34,633 nucleotides of DNA, from positions 1 through 34,633 of the forward strand of contig JAFVTV010000051.1 of assembly GCA_017502975.1 (NCBI GenBank), written 5' to 3'. Under the pieces are notes generated by a model, which had not been told where the DNA came from, ran no database searches, and saw nothing but the letters and a program-made list of their open reading frames with translations. The position numbers were made by a program, and so were the translations under genes. This document shows positions 7,189-15,315 of the stretch, piece by piece (positions within the stretch are counted from its first letter, which is position 1; each line of letters starts with the position of its first letter). Origin of the DNA: Clostridia bacterium (GTDB lineage: Bacteria; Bacillota; Clostridia; Oscillospirales; CAG-272).

Positions 7189-8106
7189 GTGATATTTACG
7201 AACATTTTGGTATTATACGGCGGCAACAGCACAGAGCGTGCCGTATCAATCAGCAGCGCAATGCGCGTTATAGAAGCGTTTGCGGGCACTGCGCACCGCG
7301 TAATTGCATGCGACTATCGGGGCGCTGCACCAAGCGCGCCGCTTTTGCGCTTGGCAAGAGAAAGCGACGCGGTATTTCTTGCCCTGCACGGTGGTGACGG
7401 TGAGGGGGGCGTGCTGCAAAGTGCGCTTAAGCAAGCGGGAATATTTCATTATACGGGCAGTGATGCAAGGGGTGCTTCACTCGCGCTTGATAAGGCAAGC
7501 GCCAAGAAGTGCGTCAGCGAGGTCGGCGTGCCAATCGCGCAAGGGGCGATCTGGCAGCCAAGCACACCGCCCCCCGCCATTCCCCTGCCTGCCATTGTCA
7601 AGCCCGTGCTTGGCGGATCAAGCGTGGGGCTTAAAAAAATTCAATGCCAAAGCGAACTTGCTGCCTGCACCGTAAAAGAGCCTTTGCTTGTGGAGGAATT
7701 CCTTTCGGGCAGAGAGTTTACGGTAGGCATTTTGGGAAATGAAGCATTGCCCGCAGTCGAGATCATTCCGCGCGGCGGCATCTATGACTACAAGCACAAA
7801 TACACCGCAGGCGCAACCAAGGAGATTTGCCCCGCGGCGCTTGACAAGGAGAAGGCGGCGCTGCTAAAAGATTTTGCCATGCGCGCCTTTCGGGCACTCG
7901 GTCTGCGTGATTTTGCCCGTATTGATTTTAAGGAAAACGCCGAGGGCACACCCTGCTTCCTTGAGGCAAATACCTTGCCCGGCCTGACACCAACAAGCCT
8001 TTTGCCGCTTGCGGCAAGCGCGGCAGGTATCTCCTTCCCCGCGCTTATTGAGCGCATGGCGCAAGCCGCCGCCAAAAGAAAAAATAACATATCCGAGACA
8101 CCGTAA
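7189..8106 (+). CDS. ddl: D-alanine--D-alanine ligase
   Basis: ATP-grasp ligase making the D-Ala-D-Ala dipeptide for peptidoglycan precursors in the cytoplasm. Using the GTG at 7189, the 305-residue protein begins (M)IFTNILVLYGGNSTERAVS, the expected first strand and GG-x-S-x-E motif. Later signatures are a glycine-rich loop LGGSSVGLKK, VEEFLSGREFTVGIL, the metal/ATP site RIDFKENAEG, and ending EANTLPGLTPTSLLP. The frame is open further upstream to a TTG at 7123, but the extra 22 residues do not resemble the family and no good ribosome site is visible for either start, so the exact start is uncertain. The gene is monocistronic, divergent from the CvpA-like gene and followed by a strong terminator. 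The residues after the lead motif do not tell D-Ala from D-Lac use with certainty. Confidence 0.93.
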   Translation: MIFTNILVLYGGNSTERAVSISSAMRVIEAFAGTAHRVIACDYRGAAPSAPLLRLARESDAVFLALHGGDGEGGVLQSALKQAGIFHYTGSDARGASLALDKASAKKCVSEVGVPIAQGAIWQPSTPPPAIPLPAIVKPVLGGSSVGLKKIQCQSELAACTVKEPLLVEEFLSGREFTVGILGNEALPAVEIIPRGGIYDYKHKYTAGATKEICPAALDKEKAALLKDFAMRAFRALGLRDFARIDFKENAEGTPCFLEANTLPGLTPTSLLPLAASAAGISFPALIERMAQAAAKRKNNISETP

Positions 8107-8113
8107 AATGAGA

Positions 8114-8155
8114 AGATCGCCTATGCGCTGTGGCGCATAGGCGGTCTTTTTTTGT
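8114..8155 (+). terminator. Terminator of ddl
   Basis: agatcgcctatgcgc pairs with gcgcataggcggtct around a TGTG loop and is followed by a run of seven Ts. It ends 4 bases before the convergent proA stop. Confidence 0.9.
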
Positions 8156-8158
8156 TGT

Positions 8159-9412
8159 TTAGCGAACAGTGCCGTTTCCCTCGATCAAATATTTGACAGT
8201 TGTAAGTGCCTCGGGACCCATTGGGCCGCGCGCATGCATCTTTTGCGTGGAAATACCGATCTCCGCGCCAAAGCCAAACTCACCCCCGTCTGTAAAACGG
8301 GTAGAGGCATTGCGGTAAATTGCCGCAGCGTCCACCAAATTCATAAACGTAACGGCGGCTTCATCATTTTCGGTTATGATCGCCTCGCTGTGACCCGTAC
8401 CCGTTCGGTTGATGTGCTCCACCGCCTCAAGCACGGAATCCACCACCTTTACCGACATGATGTAGTCATTGTATTCGGTATAAAAATCCTCATCGGTAGC
8501 AGGAACGGCCGCAGGCAAAAGCGAAAGTGCGCGCGGGCACGCGCGAAACTCCACGTTCCACCTTCTTGTTGCCGCATAAAAATCGGGCAAAAATTTTTCT
8601 GCCACGTCACGGTGGCAAAGCAGGCTTTCCGCCGCGTTGCAAACCGACGGACGCTGGCATTTGGCGTTTACCGCCACGCGCAGTGCCTTTTCAAGGTCGG
8701 CATCGGCATCCACATAAATATGGCAGTTGCCCGCACCCGTTTCAATTACGGGAACCTTGGCATTATCCACGCAATTGCGGATCAGCCCCTTGCCGCCGCG
8801 CGGGATCAGCACATCTATAAGCCCGCGCATCGACAGCAGCGCCTCGGCGCTACCGCGCGAGGTGTCGGTCACAAGCCCGACGGCATCAGGCGAAACGCCG
8901 CACGCCGAGAGTGCCGCACCAAGCGCCTCCACAATGGCACAGTTGGTTTTGATCGCTTCCTTGCCGCCGCGCAAAACAACGGCATTGCCCGATTTGATCG
9001 CAAGAGCCGCCGCATCTGCGGTAACGTTGGGGCGCGCCTCATAGATCATGGCAACCACGCCAAAGGGCACGCGCTTTCGCATGATATGAAGCCCTGAGGG
9101 GCGATCCCAACTATCGCCACCCGCCAACGGATCGGACAATTCAATCAGTGCCTCAACTCCCTCGGCAATCGCGCCGATACGCTCGGACGTGAGCCTTAAG
9201 CGATCCATCATAACAGTAGGCACACCGTTTTCGGCAGCGTTTGCAAGATCCTCGGCATTGGCGGCAAGTATGACCTCTGTATGCTCCACAAGCACCCGCG
9301 CCATAGCACGCAAAACATCACAGCGTGCCACATGATCAAGAACCGCTACCGTAGGTGCCGCCGCACGCACACGGCAACATAGATCCTTTACGTGTTCAAA
9401 TGCGTTATCCAT
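8159..9412 (-). CDS. proA: Glutamate-5-semialdehyde dehydrogenase (gamma-glutamyl phosphate reductase)
   Basis: Second step of proline synthesis: NADPH-dependent reduction of gamma-glutamyl phosphate to glutamate-5-semialdehyde. The 417 residues match the usual family length. Visible landmarks are GVVAMIYEARPNVTADAAALAIKSGNAVVLRGG at the nucleotide-binding domain (cited only as a region, residues 118-150), the catalytic Cys258 in KCQRPSVCNAAES, and the C-terminal STQKMHARGPMG. proB, the usual partner kinase gene, is not adjacent; the gene instead follows a flavin reductase with a 3-base gap, so the two are co-transcribed. Confidence 0.96.
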   Translation of the reverse strand: MDNAFEHVKDLCCRVRAAAPTVAVLDHVARCDVLRAMARVLVEHTEVILAANAEDLANAAENGVPTVMMDRLRLTSERIGAIAEGVEALIELSDPLAGGDSWDRPSGLHIMRKRVPFGVVAMIYEARPNVTADAAALAIKSGNAVVLRGGKEAIKTNCAIVEALGAALSACGVSPDAVGLVTDTSRGSAEALLSMRGLIDVLIPRGGKGLIRNCVDNAKVPVIETGAGNCHIYVDADADLEKALRVAVNAKCQRPSVCNAAESLLCHRDVAEKFLPDFYAATRRWNVEFRACPRALSLLPAAVPATDEDFYTEYNDYIMSVKVVDSVLEAVEHINRTGTGHSEAIITENDEAAVTFMNLVDAAAIYRNASTRFTDGGEFGFGAEIGISTQKMHARGPMGPEALTTVKYLIEGNGTVR

Positions 9413-9415
9413 TTT

Positions 9416-9937
9416 TTATTCTTCTCTTTCTAAAATTTGCTCTATTTCCACCACATACATCCGGTGATAATCCCTTGCCGTGTAATTTTGCAGCAGTTCG
9501 GGCAGGACAAAGCCCTCCTCCCTTAGAGTATCCGCATACAGCTTACGGCAAATGAGATTAAGGCGTGCTTCAGCGATTATGGGCGTGCCATCGTGTAACA
9601 GGGGCGTCAGGCCCGCCGCCTCAAATTTGTTGAGATCTCTGCCGCTTTTTGTGCCGCACAGACGAAGCGCACTGCGGTAGGACTCATCAAAAAAGGAAAG
9701 TGAGAAGCGCTCAGATTGCTCGGTGAGAGAAAAAGTATAGCGCTGCGGTCGCACAAAGCAAAAGGCAACGGGGCGATTCCAAAGAAATCCCATGCCCCCC
9801 CACGACGCAGTCATGGTATTGACAACATCCTCGCCGCGCTCGCTCTTTCCGGCGGCTGTGATCAGCATCCAATCTCGGCCGATAAGATCAAACACGCCGT
9901 CAAGCTCTTGCGGCGCAAGTTTATGAAAATTTTGCAT
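9416..9937 (-). CDS. Flavin reductase-like domain protein
   Basis: This 173-residue protein matches the flavin reductase-like (FMN-binding split barrel) fold. It has MLITAAGKS near residue 24, NTMTASWGGMGFLWNRPVAF at about 41-60, then RPQRYTFSLTEQSERFSLSFF, and a C-terminal YHRMYVVEIEQIL strand. These proteins bind FMN and act as NAD(P)H:flavin or small-molecule reductases. Its substrate is unknown. AGGAG lies 7 bases before the ATG. It is the first gene of a pair with proA. A link to proline synthesis is not expected from known pathways, so the pairing is noted without a functional claim. Confidence 0.85.
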   Translation of the reverse strand: MQNFHKLAPQELDGVFDLIGRDWMLITAAGKSERGEDVVNTMTASWGGMGFLWNRPVAFCFVRPQRYTFSLTEQSERFSLSFFDESYRSALRLCGTKSGRDLNKFEAAGLTPLLHDGTPIIAEARLNLICRKLYADTLREEGFVLPELLQNYTARDYHRMYVVEIEQILEREE

Positions 9938-10084
9938 AACGTCACTCCTACTTTATGATTTGGTTTTATTGTTTCGCTCGCCCCGCAGGGGGCGGCGCCT
10001 ATATCCTATTCAAAAGCACCTGCAAGCATGCCAAATACCGCATACGTACTTGACAGAAACGAAAAAAAAGGTAAAATAAAGATA

Positions 10085-10108
10085 GCCGCAACAGCGCGCT
10101 GTTGCGGC
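10085..10108 (-). terminator. Terminator of the small acidic membrane protein gene
   Basis: gccgcaacagcg and cgctgttgcggc form a 24-base perfect palindrome. On the minus strand it is followed by a T-rich stretch (TATCTTTATTTTACC, then eight Ts). Confidence 0.8.
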
Positions 10109-10115
10109 AAAAGCT

Positions 10116-10370
10116 TTAGCCCTCCGCTACATCCTCGGTGGCTTGGTCCTCATCCTGCAGGGGAGCATCAAGGCTATCCTCGACAGCAGGCTCCTCTTCG
10201 ATCTCATCAAAGTCAACGCAATCCTCTACCTCATCGGGATCGTCGTACACGGTGCAGAACGTGATCAGATTGCGAATCAGACGATACACAACAAAAGCAA
10301 TGGCCGCGGCGGCAGTGATAACCGACAGCGTGATGGCAATAATCTTGCCGTAATTGGTTTTTTCACTCAT
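10116..10370 (-). CDS. Small single-span membrane protein with acidic tail
   Basis: The 84-residue protein has one membrane segment at about 9-31 (IIAITLSVITAAAAIAFVVY then RLIRN). It is followed by a strongly acidic cytoplasmic-type tail of about 45 residues with more than 20 Asp/Glu. The basic RLIRN after the span suggests the tail stays inside. AAAGGAGGATC precedes the ATG, and a promoter and terminator make this a self-contained gene, so it is surely real. I do not recognise the family and give no function. Confidence 0.8.
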   Translation of the reverse strand: MSEKTNYGKIIAITLSVITAAAAIAFVVYRLIRNLITFCTVYDDPDEVEDCVDFDEIEEEPAVEDSLDAPLQDEDQATEDVAEG

Positions 10371-10413
10371 AAACCGATCCTCCTTTTGCTTGGGACGTGC
10401 CCTAACTGATGTT

Positions 10414-10442
10414 ATTGTAGCATATTTAGATGTAAATTACAA
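10414..10442 (-). promoter_or_regulatory. Promoter of the small acidic membrane protein gene
   Basis: TTGTAA (10437-10442) and TACAAT (10414-10419) on the minus strand are spaced by 17 bases, with a TGC extended -10 element. Confidence 0.65.
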
Positions 10443-10471
10443 GACAAATTAAAAAAATGTGAGGAATTTTT

Positions 10472-11245
10472 ATGACACAGCAAGAAATTGCAGCAAGGCT
10501 GACTGCCGCAGGCATCGAAAACGCGGCATGGGAAGCAAGGCTGCTTTGTGAGCACCTGTCGGGTGAAGCGCTCATACAGGCAGTAGCGCGCCGATGTGAG
10601 CACTACCCCCTGCAATATATTTTGGGCGAATGGTACTTTTACCGTGAATGCTATGAGGTTAGCGAAGATTGCCTGATCCCACGCTCCGACACCGAGATCT
10701 TAGTGGATGCAGCAATCAAAATCCTGCCAAACGGTGCAAGGTTTTTAGATCTTTGCACCGGTAGTGGGTGTGTTGCGATCTCAACGCTTGCAGGCCGTAC
10801 AGATACTGTTGCAACGGCTGTTGACCTTTTCCCCAAAACCCTTGCATTAGCCAAGCGAAACGCAAGCAAAAACGGTGTTGGGGCTCGTGTTGATTTTATA
10901 TGTCACGATGTTCTCACACCCCCGCCCGCATCGCTTGAGCGTAGCGGCTTTGATGCCATTCTTTCAAATCCGCCTTATATCCAAAATGACATTGTGCCCA
11001 CCCTGCAGCGCGAGGTTGGCTTTGAGCCGAGCGCCGCACTGATGGGTGGCGCTGACGGACTTGATTTTTACCGTGCTATTTTAGAAAAATGGTGTGTGCT
11101 GCTAAAGCCGCAGGGTTTGCTTATCCTTGAGATCGGCTACGACCAAGGAAAAGCGCTGACAGACCTTGCCGCGGCACACGGATATTCTTGTGTTATAAAA
11201 AAGGATTTTAGTGGCAACGACCGCATTGTAATTTTGCAAAAATAA
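10472..11245 (+). CDS. prmC: Peptide chain release factor N5-glutamine methyltransferase
   Basis: Methylates the glutamine of the GGQ motif in RF1/RF2 using S-adenosylmethionine. The SAM site DLCTGSGCVA lies at 93-102 and the catalytic NPPY at 166-169, with the family segment YPLQYILGEWYFY at 45-57 and LIPRSDTEILVD at 68-79. The protein is 257 residues, shorter than the usual 270-290. The N-terminal substrate domain is shortened by roughly 20-25 residues, yet no upstream in-frame start is evident and GTGAGGAA precedes the ATG. prfA, the common neighbour, is absent here. The gene is divergent from the small membrane protein gene and convergent with the solute-binding protein gene. Confidence 0.92.
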   Translation: MTQQEIAARLTAAGIENAAWEARLLCEHLSGEALIQAVARRCEHYPLQYILGEWYFYRECYEVSEDCLIPRSDTEILVDAAIKILPNGARFLDLCTGSGCVAISTLAGRTDTVATAVDLFPKTLALAKRNASKNGVGARVDFICHDVLTPPPASLERSGFDAILSNPPYIQNDIVPTLQREVGFEPSAALMGGADGLDFYRAILEKWCVLLKPQGLLILEIGYDQGKALTDLAAAHGYSCVIKKDFSGNDRIVILQK

Positions 11246-11280
11246 TTTTCCTTCCCCCAAAAAACAGAACACCAAAATAT

Positions 11281-11317
11281 AAAACGCCCCTCCGTTTTGT
11301 AACGGAGGGACGTTTTT
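11281..11317. terminator. Bidirectional terminator between prmC and the solute-binding protein gene
   Basis: aaaacg-ccctccgtt pairs with aacggaggg-cgtttt around a TTGT loop with one internal mismatch; T runs flank both sides. Confidence 0.85.
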
Positions 11318-11326
11318 ATTTCATTT

Positions 11327-12991
11327 TTATTTCTTGTTCAGCTGATCGGTGTCGATAAGAGTTTCTCTCAAATCATTCACAAACTTAGCAAGGTTGGTCG
11401 TGATTCTGTTAATATCGGTAGAGTAATGTGTGGTCCAAGCCGTACCTGCAACAGCAGCTCTGATCGGCATGTAGTCTGCCGTGTAAGCACCGGTAGCAGA
11501 GCCTGCAAGTGCCGAACGGAGGATACGACCAAGTTCAACCTCGATAGAAGCTCTGATGATCTCGCACATGTCAGCCTCACACTGTGTGGGAGAGGACTTC
11601 AGCTTCATATTGAGCTCGAAGATAACAGGCGTAGTCTTGCGGTAAGCCTCAGAGCACCAGCACTCAAGCACTGCGGTGAACATAGAGAGCGTTTCCTGGA
11701 AATTGCCACGAGTGTCAAAATCAACAAAGATGGAGTAAATGGAGAACTCGTTACCGATAGTGGTGTAGTAGTTCTTCTGGTTGAGATCGTACTTAGGAGT
11801 AGGAAGAATACCGTAGTTCTCTACCTTATCGTTGTTAACAAGAGAGCCCTCCGCCTGACGCATGTAACCAGGCATGAAGTAGGTGGTACCGTTGTAGAAG
11901 GGAAGGTTCCAGGTCTTACCGGTAGAAAGATTGGAGTGATAGGAGTTGGTGCCGAGCAAGGTGTGCAGCTTAGCCACCAATCTAACGGTCTTGGTAGAGG
12001 TCCAGTCATCGGAGATCTTCATAACGCTGCCGTCAGCCGTGGGCTCAATGACGCGCAGGTTCGATCCACAGTAGAAAGAGCTGAGTATGTTTTCATTGCT
12101 GGCAAGACCAAACGTGTCGTCAACCGTAACACCGTCGCCGTACTTGTCTACGTAGGTGTTTGCCGCAAGATATATGAACTCATCAAGCGTCCACTTGCCG
12201 GCATATACCTTCTCGTAGATCATGTTGGTAGCGGTATTGCCGCCCTCAGCACCGCTCTCGGGCGTCTTTACGTGAGGATTGCTTGCAAAGTAAGTCTCTG
12301 CCTCCTGCTCATAGCGCTCGTTGACCATATCCTTGTTAAAGAATATACCGATCATTTGGTAGATCGCGTTGGTGGAGCAGTCACCGGATACAAAGTACAG
12401 GTTGTTGGCAATCGCCAAGTTGTGCGTCAGGTTCTTGGGCCACCAGGGCTTATAAATATCAATGTAGTTGTTATCGGCTGCAGTGATGTTCTGAACCAAA
12501 CCTGCAACCAGAAGCGAGCCTGCGTTAGCCGAATAGGAGCCAATCAAGTCAAAGTCGTGCGTGCCGGAATCCTTTGCGCGCTGTACGCGAGCAACGAAGG
12601 GCGCACGGCGAGCACTGTCACCGGGCTCGGAAATGAAGTTAAAATCAACGCCAAGGCGAGATTTGATTGCCTCATTACGCTTGTAGATGGAAGAAAGAAC
12701 TGCGTCGTCAACCTCTTCGCTCTGCGCGAACTCGGGCTTTACAGTTCCCTCACCGGTCCAATAAAGGAACGTGATGGTGTCGTTATTATAGTCAAGGTCG
12801 TCAGGCAGGTTGTCGTATTCACGCCAAGTGCCCCATTCATCTGCTGCCCATCTTACGCCGTTTGCGTCGGTCTTGATCGCACCGGTTTGAGCGCCGCTGC
12901 CCGGCTTCTTACTGTTGTCACAAGCAACAACGGTAAGCAAGCAGAACAAGCAAGCCAGCACAAGGCAGATCACACGTGCAAATTTTTTCAT
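11327..12991 (-). CDS. Extracellular solute-binding lipoprotein (family 1-like), orphan
   Basis: The 554-residue protein has a lipoprotein signal: KK, a hydrophobic core to residue 20, then lipobox VVAC with Cys24. The mature part has the features of ABC-transporter type 1 solute-binding proteins: a first strand TITFLYWTGEG, an early helix with DDAVLSSIYKRNEAIKSRLGVDF, and a late MPGYMRQAEGSLVNNDKVENYGILPTP region (residues about 370-400). Such proteins usually deliver sugars or oligosaccharides to a permease, but no permease or ATPase gene is adjacent, so it probably works with components encoded elsewhere or as a stand-alone binding protein. The ligand is unknown. The start is ATG 12991 since an in-frame stop lies just upstream; the ribosome site is unusual (see the leader hairpin). 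Confidence 0.88.
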   Translation of the reverse strand: MKKFARVICLVLACLFCLLTVVACDNSKKPGSGAQTGAIKTDANGVRWAADEWGTWREYDNLPDDLDYNNDTITFLYWTGEGTVKPEFAQSEEVDDAVLSSIYKRNEAIKSRLGVDFNFISEPGDSARRAPFVARVQRAKDSGTHDFDLIGSYSANAGSLLVAGLVQNITAADNNYIDIYKPWWPKNLTHNLAIANNLYFVSGDCSTNAIYQMIGIFFNKDMVNERYEQEAETYFASNPHVKTPESGAEGGNTATNMIYEKVYAGKWTLDEFIYLAANTYVDKYGDGVTVDDTFGLASNENILSSFYCGSNLRVIEPTADGSVMKISDDWTSTKTVRLVAKLHTLLGTNSYHSNLSTGKTWNLPFYNGTTYFMPGYMRQAEGSLVNNDKVENYGILPTPKYDLNQKNYYTTIGNEFSIYSIFVDFDTRGNFQETLSMFTAVLECWCSEAYRKTTPVIFELNMKLKSSPTQCEADMCEIIRASIEVELGRILRSALAGSATGAYTADYMPIRAAVAGTAWTTHYSTDINRITTNLAKFVNDLRETLIDTDQLNKK

Positions 12992-13001
12992 TGTTCTCTG
13001 C

Positions 13002-13030
13002 TCTCACTAAAAGTGAGAACTCCCTCCTTT
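13002..13030 (-). promoter_or_regulatory. Leader hairpin between Shine-Dalgarno-like site and start of the solute-binding protein gene
   Basis: A 7-bp stem (13002-13008 with 13012-13018) with a 3-base loop sits between AAAGGAGGGA (complement of 13021-13030) and the ATG at 12991. Without folding the site is about 30 bases from the ATG, too far; folding would bring it to about 13. No other strong site is near the start. Confidence 0.5.
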
Positions 13031-13067
13031 TGTGTTTTTTGAATTTGGGTTAATAGAGTTCCTGTAA

Positions 13068-13096
13068 ATTATAACAAATTTTTCTTTTGTTGTCAA
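13068..13096 (-). promoter_or_regulatory. SigA-type promoter of the solute-binding protein gene
   Basis: Perfect TTGACA (13091-13096) and TATAAT (13068-13073) on the minus strand with a 17-base spacer; start near 13061, leader about 70 bases. The remaining bases to 13242 are AT-rich and I see nothing else in them. Confidence 0.88.
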
Positions 13097-13242
13097 GAGC
13101 ATTTCAGCAAAAATATCGAATTATTTTCTTCACAAAACCATCACATTTGCGTGGCGTTTCAACCCTATTTTCCCAATTTTTTCGAGCTTTTTCTACATTA
13201 ATTTTATTTATGGCAATCGCGCACACATGTGAACAAATTGTA

Positions 13243-13280
13243 AAAGGAGCGGTGCTGCCCTCTCGGCCGCCCGCTCCTTT
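13243..13280 (-). terminator. Terminator of asnB
   Basis: aaaggagcgg pairs with ccgctccttt across an 18-base loop; the minus-strand exit is TTTTACAATTTG. Confidence 0.75.
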
Positions 13281-13288
13281 CGTAATAT

Positions 13289-15115
13289 TCAGATCAATTT
13301 CACACCGTATTTCTCAAACCAAAAATCAAGCTGGCACAGCCAGGCGATCAGTTGCGGGCGGGACATCAACTGCCCAAACCAAGTCGCATTATCGCCCCCA
13401 AGCAACGCCTGTAATTTCTTGCGGTCAAGCGCATCGCTCAAAAAACCGCCCGCGCCAAGCCGCCCCTCAAGCATGTGCCGTACAAGTGCCTCATATGCGG
13501 GATTGTGCGTTTTCGGGTAGGGGCTTTTCTTACGGGAGAGGATGCGGTCGGGCAAAAAATCTCGCATAGCGCGGCGCAGCAGCGCCTTCTCCTGCCCATT
13601 TTCATATTTGATATGCCACGGGACATTGAAAACATATTCGAGAATACGGTGATCGGCAAAGGGCACGCGTACCTCCACCGCCGCATGCATGCTCATGCGG
13701 TCCTTTCTCTCCAACAGATTTGCCATGAAATAGCGCGTGGAAAGCCAGGTTGCATGCCGTGCCACGCGGTCGCTCTCAGGCTCCCCCTCAAGCACGGGGC
13801 AATCCGCAAGGCTTTGCCGATAGGCTTCCTTCATAAATGCAAAGCCACGCGCGGCATGCACCACACTATCATCAAACAGCCCTACACGGGTATGGGGATC
13901 GTGCAACCAAGGAAAGAAATCACGGTAAAGCATCTCGGGACGGTAAAACCACGGATAGCCTCCGAATATCTCATCGGAGCACTCGCCCGAAAGCACCACT
14001 GTATGCCTTTTTTTGATCTCACCGCAAAACCACACGAGCGAGGAGTCGATATCCGCCTGCCCCGGCAGATCGCGCGCGGCGGTAGCGGCAAAAAGCAATT
14101 CCGCCACAGCCTGGGTCGGCGCTGTCAGCACGGTGTGCGCGGTACCAAGCTCGGCTGCGAGCGCAGCCGCAAAATCATCATCCCCCTGCGGTTGAAACAG
14201 GGTTGCCGCAAAACTTTCCCGATTGCCCTCATACTCAAACGAATAGGTGTCAAGCGTTTTATGCCTGTCACCGAGCACGCGTGCGGCAACGGCGGTGATC
14301 GCCGAGGAATCCAGCCCACCTGAAAGCAGTACGGCAAGGGGCACGTCGCTTTCAAGCTGACGGGTAACCGCATCCACAAAAAGCTCGCGCACGCGCGCAG
14401 CGGCAGTTTCGGCATCGTCACCACAGGGCAACGCCCTTAACTGCCAATAGGGCTTTTCAAAAAATCCCTCGCAGGAAAGCGTGGCGCAGTGCCCAGGCAA
14501 GATCGCCTTGATATGCCGAAACACGCTCTGCCCCGGCAGGGTGACGGGCGCAAGATACAAGAGTTGCCAAAGCCCCACTTCATCCACCTCGGCAGGGATC
14601 GCGCTATGTCGCAGCAATGCCTTCACCTCGGAGGCAAAATAGAACTTACCGCCCACCTGTGCGTAGAAAAGGGGCTTTACGCCAAGGCGATCTCTTGCAA
14701 AAAAGACCGTGCCGTCGCTCTCATTGTGCACGGCAAAGGCAAAAATACCGTTCAGATGCGTTGGCGCCGCATCCCCCCAAATGATATACGACCAAAGCAC
14801 CGTTTCGGTATCACATTCGGTAAAAAACACCGCGCCCTGTGCCTTTAAGTCCCTGCGCAGTTCTGCCGAGTTGTAAATTTCGCCGTTATAAACTATGGTA
14901 TAGCGCTTGCGGCGGAATATCGCGCTCATGGGCTGCTTGCCCCTTTCGGGATCCATGACCGCCAAGCGATTATGATAAAAACAAACGCCGCCAAATGCAT
15001 GCACGCCGTTTGCATCGGGGCCGCGGTGCGCCATTGCTTGCCCCGCCGCCATAACTGCCTCTTTTTCCAAAAAATTCGGGTTTACAAAATCAATGCACCC
15101 GTTTATCGAACACAT
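13289..15115 (-). CDS. asnB: Asparagine synthetase (glutamine-hydrolysing)
   Basis: Converts aspartate, glutamine and ATP to asparagine. The frame opens at 15163, but the ATG at 15115 is the true start: it gives MCSINGC, placing the essential nucleophile at Cys2 after Met removal, and GAGGTGAGG lies just upstream. The 608-residue protein has an N-terminal Ntn glutaminase domain (AMAHRGPDANGV, then YNGEIYNSAELR and FFTECDTETVLW) and a C-terminal synthetase with pyrophosphate loop LLSGGLDSSAITAVA and SGECSDEIFGGYPWF. Near the end, RKDRMSMHAAVEVRVPFADH is the usual aspartate/ATP region. It is monocistronic and divergent from spoVM. Confidence 0.96.
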   Translation of the reverse strand: MCSINGCIDFVNPNFLEKEAVMAAGQAMAHRGPDANGVHAFGGVCFYHNRLAVMDPERGKQPMSAIFRRKRYTIVYNGEIYNSAELRRDLKAQGAVFFTECDTETVLWSYIIWGDAAPTHLNGIFAFAVHNESDGTVFFARDRLGVKPLFYAQVGGKFYFASEVKALLRHSAIPAEVDEVGLWQLLYLAPVTLPGQSVFRHIKAILPGHCATLSCEGFFEKPYWQLRALPCGDDAETAAARVRELFVDAVTRQLESDVPLAVLLSGGLDSSAITAVAARVLGDRHKTLDTYSFEYEGNRESFAATLFQPQGDDDFAAALAAELGTAHTVLTAPTQAVAELLFAATAARDLPGQADIDSSLVWFCGEIKKRHTVVLSGECSDEIFGGYPWFYRPEMLYRDFFPWLHDPHTRVGLFDDSVVHAARGFAFMKEAYRQSLADCPVLEGEPESDRVARHATWLSTRYFMANLLERKDRMSMHAAVEVRVPFADHRILEYVFNVPWHIKYENGQEKALLRRAMRDFLPDRILSRKKSPYPKTHNPAYEALVRHMLEGRLGAGGFLSDALDRKKLQALLGGDNATWFGQLMSRPQLIAWLCQLDFWFEKYGVKLI

Positions 15116-15223
15116 AAGCCTCACCTCGCTACATCGTATGAGCGAGCAAGCCGCGCGGTGCATATTCTGTCAAGGGAAGACATTCCCGCGAAAACTCACG
15201 CACATATAGAATAGGAGAAAGAC

Positions 15224-15304
15224 ATGAAGATCGTTTTGATGAGATCCCCTACGGTACTGGCGCCGCTTTTGCGCCGTATCTTTCACATCCGAAAGAAAAA
15301 GTAA
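15224..15304 (+). CDS. spoVM: Stage V sporulation protein SpoVM (26 residues)
   Basis: This 26-codon frame has ATAGGAGAAAGAC ahead of its ATG. The peptide starts MKIVLMRSPTVLAPLL and ends RRIFHIRKKK. It matches SpoVM in length (26), the MK start, Pro9 after a short hydrophobic/basic stretch, an amphipathic helix, Arg17 and a basic tail. In Bacillus subtilis SpoVM inserts into the convex outer forespore membrane and anchors SpoIVA for coat assembly, and its gene lies next to thiN, as here. The gene is convergent with thiN and they share a terminator. The GG pair at 13-14 of the Bacillus protein is Ala-Pro here, which would kink or break the helix. I see no confident promoter in the 108-bp gap to asnB. 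Confidence 0.85.
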   Translation: MKIVLMRSPTVLAPLLRRIFHIRKKK

Positions 15305-15315
15305 GCGGCGCAAGC

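Noticed and set aside
8234..9097. 287-codon open frame on the plus strand
   Set aside because: Antisense shadow of proA, which has all family motifs.
10050..10077. TTGACA and TAAAAT on the plus strand, 16 bases apart
   Set aside because: The match falls in the T-rich tail of the minus-strand terminator at 10085-10108; it would only drive antisense RNA into the small membrane gene.
11426..13042. 538-codon open frame on the plus strand
   Set aside because: It is antisense to the solute-binding lipoprotein gene, which has a signal peptide, lipobox, promoter and family motifs; the plus-strand product shows no recognisable domain.
13475..14323. 282-codon open frame on the plus strand
   Set aside because: Antisense shadow of asnB.
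15203..15213. CATATAGAATA before spoVM as a sporulation -10 element
   Set aside because: A start 6 bases downstream would remove the AGGAG ribosome site (15213-15217), so it is unlikely to be the promoter.
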